A DNA stretch of 57,744 nucleotides from Paenibacillus whitsoniae (GTDB lineage Bacteria; Bacillota; Bacilli; Paenibacillales; NBRC-103111): contig NZ_RXHU01000031.1 in NCBI RefSeq assembly GCF_003955665.1, positions 1 to 57,744 of the forward strand, given 5' to 3'. Shown in pieces: positions 54,830 through 57,744 of the stretch. Both the position numbers and the translations under genes were made by a program. Numbering within the stretch: the stretch's first letter is position 1; each line of letters opens with the position of its first letter. Under the pieces are notes generated by a model. The model was not told the origin of the DNA, did no database searches, and saw nothing but the letters and a program-made list of their open reading frames with translations.

Positions 54830-54997
54830 ACGCTATCGTGAGTTGGCCGCTAGGGTTGTCCCCGCCGGTACCACTCGTTGATCAGCTAAATTTAGCGGAA
54901 CTACACGCCGCAAAATGCATAAATCCGCTGATTTACTAAAAATAGCGTTGTTTCGTTCCCTTTTTCAGATCGCACAACGAGAGAGCTCCTTGATAAC

Positions 54998-55044
54998 AAA
55001 AAAATCCCCTCCAAAGGTATCGATAACCCTTGGAGAAGATTCTT
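54998..55044 (-). terminator. Terminator after the FAH-family gene
   Basis: Minus strand AATCTTCTCCAAGGGT pairs with ACCTTTGGAGGGGATT and runs into seven T residues. Confidence 0.88.
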
Positions 55045-55048
55045 TTGC

Positions 55049-55675
55049 CTACATCGTAACGGTGAATGCGCCGAATGACTCCTCGCCGAACAACAGCTCA
55101 AGGCGGTCGCCGCTTTGCACCGGCCCTACCCCTTCCGGCGTGCCGGTATAAATGATGTCGCTTGGCCCCAGCCCATAATGCTTCGCGATATAATCTATGA
55201 TTGTCTGCAGATCGAAAATCATGTTGCCGATATTGCCGTCTTGTACAACCGTGTCATTCAAGCGAAGCTGGAAGTTGCGCTCCGCCAGCTTGGCCGCGCC
55301 TGGGAACGGACGCCAGTCACTAAGCGGTGCGGAGTTCAGGAAACCCTTGGCCGGCAGCCACGGCTGACCTTTCTTTTTTATCACACTCTGTACGTCGCGC
55401 AGTGTAAAATCAATGCCGAGTGCATAGCTGTCCACCAGCGCATCCACACTCGCTCCGGCTTCATAAGGCTTCGCGATATGTAAAACAAGCTCCGTCTCAT
55501 AGTGAATCTCGCCCTGCCCGCTTGGCAGCGCCAGCGATTCGCCGTTCATCGGCGCCAAGGCATGCGTCGGCTTGGTGAAAATCATCGGCTGATCCGGCAC
55601 GTCGTTGCCCAGTTCTGCCGCATGCGCGCGATAGTTGCGCCCTACACAGTAAATATTGCGAATGGTTGCTGTCAT
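55049..55675 (-). CDS. Fumarylacetoacetate hydrolase-family enzyme
   Basis: Protein of 208 residues of the FAH fold. IYCVGRNYRAHAAELG and MIFTKPTHAL begin the family core; GEIHYETELVLHI carries the metal-binding Glu pair, DFTLRDVQSVIKKKGQPW the third acidic residue and substrate Lys, and IIYTGTPEGVGPV the closing strand. Members are hydrolases, isomerases or oxaloacetate decarboxylases of 2-keto acid chemistry. The short length suits acylpyruvase- or oxaloacetate-type relatives. AAAGGAG precedes the ATG. Substrate not determined. Confidence 0.9.
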   Translation of the reverse strand: MTATIRNIYCVGRNYRAHAAELGNDVPDQPMIFTKPTHALAPMNGESLALPSGQGEIHYETELVLHIAKPYEAGASVDALVDSYALGIDFTLRDVQSVIKKKGQPWLPAKGFLNSAPLSDWRPFPGAAKLAERNFQLRLNDTVVQDGNIGNMIFDLQTIIDYIAKHYGLGPSDIIYTGTPEGVGPVQSGDRLELLFGEESFGAFTVTM

Positions 55676-55695
55676 ATTGTGTGATCTCCTTTAGG

Positions 55696-56988
55696 CTATT
55701 TCAGGCTGACAAACCCGTTCCCGTCGACTTTGGCGCCAATCGAAATTTGACTAAGCCGTGCAAACAATTTGGCTCCATCCTCCGGGCCCATCGGGGTCGG
55801 GAGCGCATATGTCGTTAGAATCGGCGCTACGTGCAGATTGCAGCCGCCCGCTTTCGAACAGGAAGCCTCCAAAATGGCAGAATCCCATGTCTTCTGGTTT
55901 TCATTTGTCGTAAAAACAAAATTGCCGAGGCTGTACGCGATCCACTTGCCTTTGTACTGCTCGAAGCCTTGCAGCACGTGCGGATGCCCGCCTACAATAA
56001 GATCGGCGCCAGCATCAATGTAGCGATGAGCGAGTTCCTTCTGGTACTTGTCCGGCGAATCCTCCCGTTCGATGCCCCAATGCGCAATGACGACGACGAG
56101 ATCGGCGTTCGCTTTCGCTTTTTGAATCGCCTCCACCGGGATACGGTAATCATACGTTTCGGCGACGCCGGGATGATTTTTGCCCGCTTTCCAAGACGTA
56201 TTCGGCACTACGCGGCTAAATCCCAGAAAAGCAATCCGAACACCCTGCTTCTCCACGATAACCGGCTGGTAAGCTTCTGCGGCATCCTTGCCGGCACCGA
56301 CGCGTCGTATTCCCGTTTCATCAAGCGAAGCCATCGTATCCAAAAAAGCTGCCTCGCCGTAATCCATAACATGATTATTCGCCAGATTGACCAGATCAAT
56401 GCCCGCGTTTTTCAGAGCCGTCAAGGCTTCCGGCGCAGAACGGTACGAGTATTCTTTATCTTGCGGCGTTCCTCGGGTCGAAATCGGCGTTTCCAGATTG
56501 GCAATCGTATAATCGGGTTTTGTCAAATCTTCTTTCACATTGGTAAAAGGATAGTCGTATCCTTTTTGCTTCACAATATCCTCAACTTTGGAGGCGAACA
56601 TGACATCCCCCACGAAAGATAGCTTGACCTGACCGTCAGCGCCGCTTTCACTCGGGACTGTGCCCGTTGTTGCAGAAGGCGTTACGGCCGCCAGAGGCGG
56701 ATTCGTTCCGATCGGCGTCGAGCTTGAGCTTGGACTCGGCTCGCTGCTGGCTGCCGGCGTGCTCGTACCTGAACCGGTCGGCAGAGGAGAAGCACTTGTA
56801 ATCGGCGATGCCGCAGACTCGCTGTCTTCCACGGAGTTTCCTTTCGAAGTTAAATAGGAAGCCCCTATGCCAACAGCGAAACAAAGCACGGCGGCAACGG
56901 TCAGCCCGCCTAACGTACGCCAAGGCAGCTGCTTGCCGGTTGTGCGATTCTTTTTTGGTTTAGTGTGACGATCTCGTCTGGATTCCAA
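55696..56988 (-). CDS. CapA-family membrane-anchored protein
   Basis: Protein of 430 residues. A cytoplasmic basic N-terminus (RRDRHTKPKKNRTTGK), one membrane helix (about 27-50), a Ser/Thr/Pro-rich extracellular linker to about 115, then the CapA/PgsA domain: LSFVGDVMFASKVED, IANLETPISTRG, DLVNLANNHVMDYGEAAF, VVVIAHWGIEREDSP and IVGGHPHVLQGFE. These Asp, Asn and His residues form a calcineurin-like metal site. CapA is part of poly-gamma-glutamate synthesis and anchoring, but capBC genes are absent, so this may be a related exopolymer enzyme. The TTG start follows GGGGAAGG. It lies 20 bases upstream of the FAH gene. Confidence 0.9.
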   Translation of the reverse strand: MESRRDRHTKPKKNRTTGKQLPWRTLGGLTVAAVLCFAVGIGASYLTSKGNSVEDSESAASPITSASPLPTGSGTSTPAASSEPSPSSSSTPIGTNPPLAAVTPSATTGTVPSESGADGQVKLSFVGDVMFASKVEDIVKQKGYDYPFTNVKEDLTKPDYTIANLETPISTRGTPQDKEYSYRSAPEALTALKNAGIDLVNLANNHVMDYGEAAFLDTMASLDETGIRRVGAGKDAAEAYQPVIVEKQGVRIAFLGFSRVVPNTSWKAGKNHPGVAETYDYRIPVEAIQKAKANADLVVVIAHWGIEREDSPDKYQKELAHRYIDAGADLIVGGHPHVLQGFEQYKGKWIAYSLGNFVFTTNENQKTWDSAILEASCSKAGGCNLHVAPILTTYALPTPMGPEDGAKLFARLSQISIGAKVDGNGFVSLK

Positions 56989-57139
56989 TGGTCAACCTTC
57001 CCCTTTCCCCCTACAAATTATAACAGAACTCGACTTTGTTGGGTAATAGTCAGCATGTCACATTTTCAGCCGGCCGTCTGTATGGTATAACAGAAACATC
57101 ACGTGGACACGGGAACCGAAGACAGGAAGGATTAGACCT

Positions 57140-57744
57140 TTGGAAAAAATCGCGATCATTTCAGATATTCACGGCAATCTGCCGGCACTGGAAGCTGTGC
57201 TTGCCGACATAAAACAAAGAGGTGTCTCCCGCATTGTCTGTTTAGGCGATCTTGTCGGCAAAGGTCCCGATTCGGCCGCCGTCGTCGATCTGCTGCAGAC
57301 CATGTGCGAGACCGTTGTGCAGGGCAATTGGGATCTCGGCATTACGCTGCCTCAGGATAAGCCGGCCGGTCAGTGGCAGCAGAAGCAATTGGGGGCAGAG
57401 CGGCTGCGCTATTTGCAAGAGCTGCCGTTTTCGGTGGATTTTAGTTTGAGCGGCAAGCGATTTCGCCTCTTTCACGCCTCCGCCGTCAGCGTTTACCACC
57501 GCGTTAAGCGCAAATCGCCTAAGAAGGACAGGCTTGCGATGTTCCTTAATACGGAGATGACCGGGGATGGCCCGCTGCCGGATATCGTCGGTTATGGCGA
57601 CATACATATCCCGTACTTACTGACGATGAAGAATCCGTCCGAAGCGCAGGCGCCCGCCAAGTCTCACGAGGGGCTGATGCTGTTCAATGTCGGCAGCGTC
57701 GGAGTGCCTTATGACGGCATACCGCAAGCTTCTTACTGCATTGT
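57140..57744 (+). CDS. Metallophosphoesterase, 3' end cut by window
   Basis: First 201 codons of a calcineurin-type phosphoesterase; the rest lies past the window edge. Metal-binding motifs are intact: IAIISDIHGNLPALEAVL (Asp and His), VCLGDLVGKGPDS (Asp), QGNWDLG (Asn, in the GNxD position) and later IVGYGDIHIPYL, where the usual G-H-T-H is G-D-I-H. The TTG start follows GGAAGGAT. Family members hydrolyse phosphodiesters or protein phosphates; the target here is not known. It is divergent from the CapA-family gene. Confidence 0.85.
   Translation, partial: MEKIAIISDIHGNLPALEAVLADIKQRGVSRIVCLGDLVGKGPDSAAVVDLLQTMCETVVQGNWDLGITLPQDKPAGQWQQKQLGAERLRYLQELPFSVDFSLSGKRFRLFHASAVSVYHRVKRKSPKKDRLAMFLNTEMTGDGPLPDIVGYGDIHIPYLLTMKNPSEAQAPAKSHEGLMLFNVGSVGVPYDGIPQASYCI

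Larger units (their letters stand above)
54654..55048. other. Intergenic region with repeat copy, no gene
   Basis: About 395 bases without a gene. It holds the GAF/HD-GYP terminator, the fifth copy of the intergenic repeat (54802-54829, minus orientation), an AGCTAAATTTAGC palindrome near 54887-54899, and the FAH gene terminator. I see no ribosome site with a supported frame. Confidence 0.6.

Overview
The window looks like chromosomal DNA of a Paenibacillus or a close relative in the Paenibacillaceae (Bacillota). Evidence is the strong AGGAGG-type ribosome binding sites with many TTG/GTG starts, a stand-alone citramalate synthase, an S-layer-homology surface protein, sporulation-type small proteins (YjcZ family), TatA, CshA, YitT, YtpB and Tpx homologues, a T-box leader and a yybP-ykoY riboswitch. 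No phage, transposase, CRISPR array, tRNA or rRNA gene was seen. Gene order is mostly short independent units of housekeeping and accessory genes separated by clear intrinsic terminators.

Layout. 1-5.2 kb (minus strand): FecR-domain protein (cut by the window edge), CHASE2 adenylate cyclase, ferredoxin, MobB, DNA polymerase IV. 5.4-9.5 kb: citramalate synthase, a ResA-like thioredoxin, an MFS exporter and a JAMM peptidase. 9.5-12.8 kb (minus): DEDDh exonuclease, DUF294 GlnD-like nucleotidyltransferase and ammonium transporter in one run. 13-17.8 kb: MerR regulator plus membrane zinc peptidase, LysR regulator divergent from thiol peroxidase, a DUF1499-like protein and MntH. 18-27.2 kb: xylulokinase, a 6S RNA gene, a YesL-type membrane protein, YjcZ, the RNA helicase CshA, a DUF4178/DUF4247 pair, YitT, TatA and a DUF4015 glycoside-hydrolase-like protein. 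27.3-33.7 kb: one very large secreted LamG/BIG2/GH43-like/SLH protein. 34-40.4 kb: D-2-hydroxyacid dehydrogenase, a repeat-bearing non-coding stretch, a divergent seryl-tRNA synthetase with its T-box leader, phosphofructokinase PfkA, and an operon of two uncharacterised proteins with a YtpB terpene synthase. 40.6-47.3 kb: MATE-like and MFS transporters, nitroreductase, MMPL exporter divergent from a TetR regulator, cold-shock protein. 47.4-57.7 kb: methyltransferase, a Mn-riboswitch-controlled TerC protein, oligoendopeptidase F, LapA-like and DUF92 membrane proteins, a GAF/HD-GYP phosphodiesterase, FAH-family hydrolase, CapA-family protein and the start of a metallophosphoesterase.

Themes. 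Manganese is handled at two points: import (MntH, with an 18-bp MntR-box-like palindrome upstream) and probable export (TerC behind a yybP-ykoY element). Second-messenger or nucleotide signalling recurs (class III cyclase, HD-GYP, DUF294 nucleotidyltransferase). The points most worth following are the Mn riboswitch leader, which carries two terminators that share an 8-bp complementary element; the 6S RNA between xylB and yesL; the amt/DUF294/exonuclease module; the divergent T-box SerRS; the uncharacterised 213-residue protein overlapping the terpene synthase gene; and a dispersed intergenic repeat present at two places. All functional statements rest on reading motifs by eye; no database search was possible.
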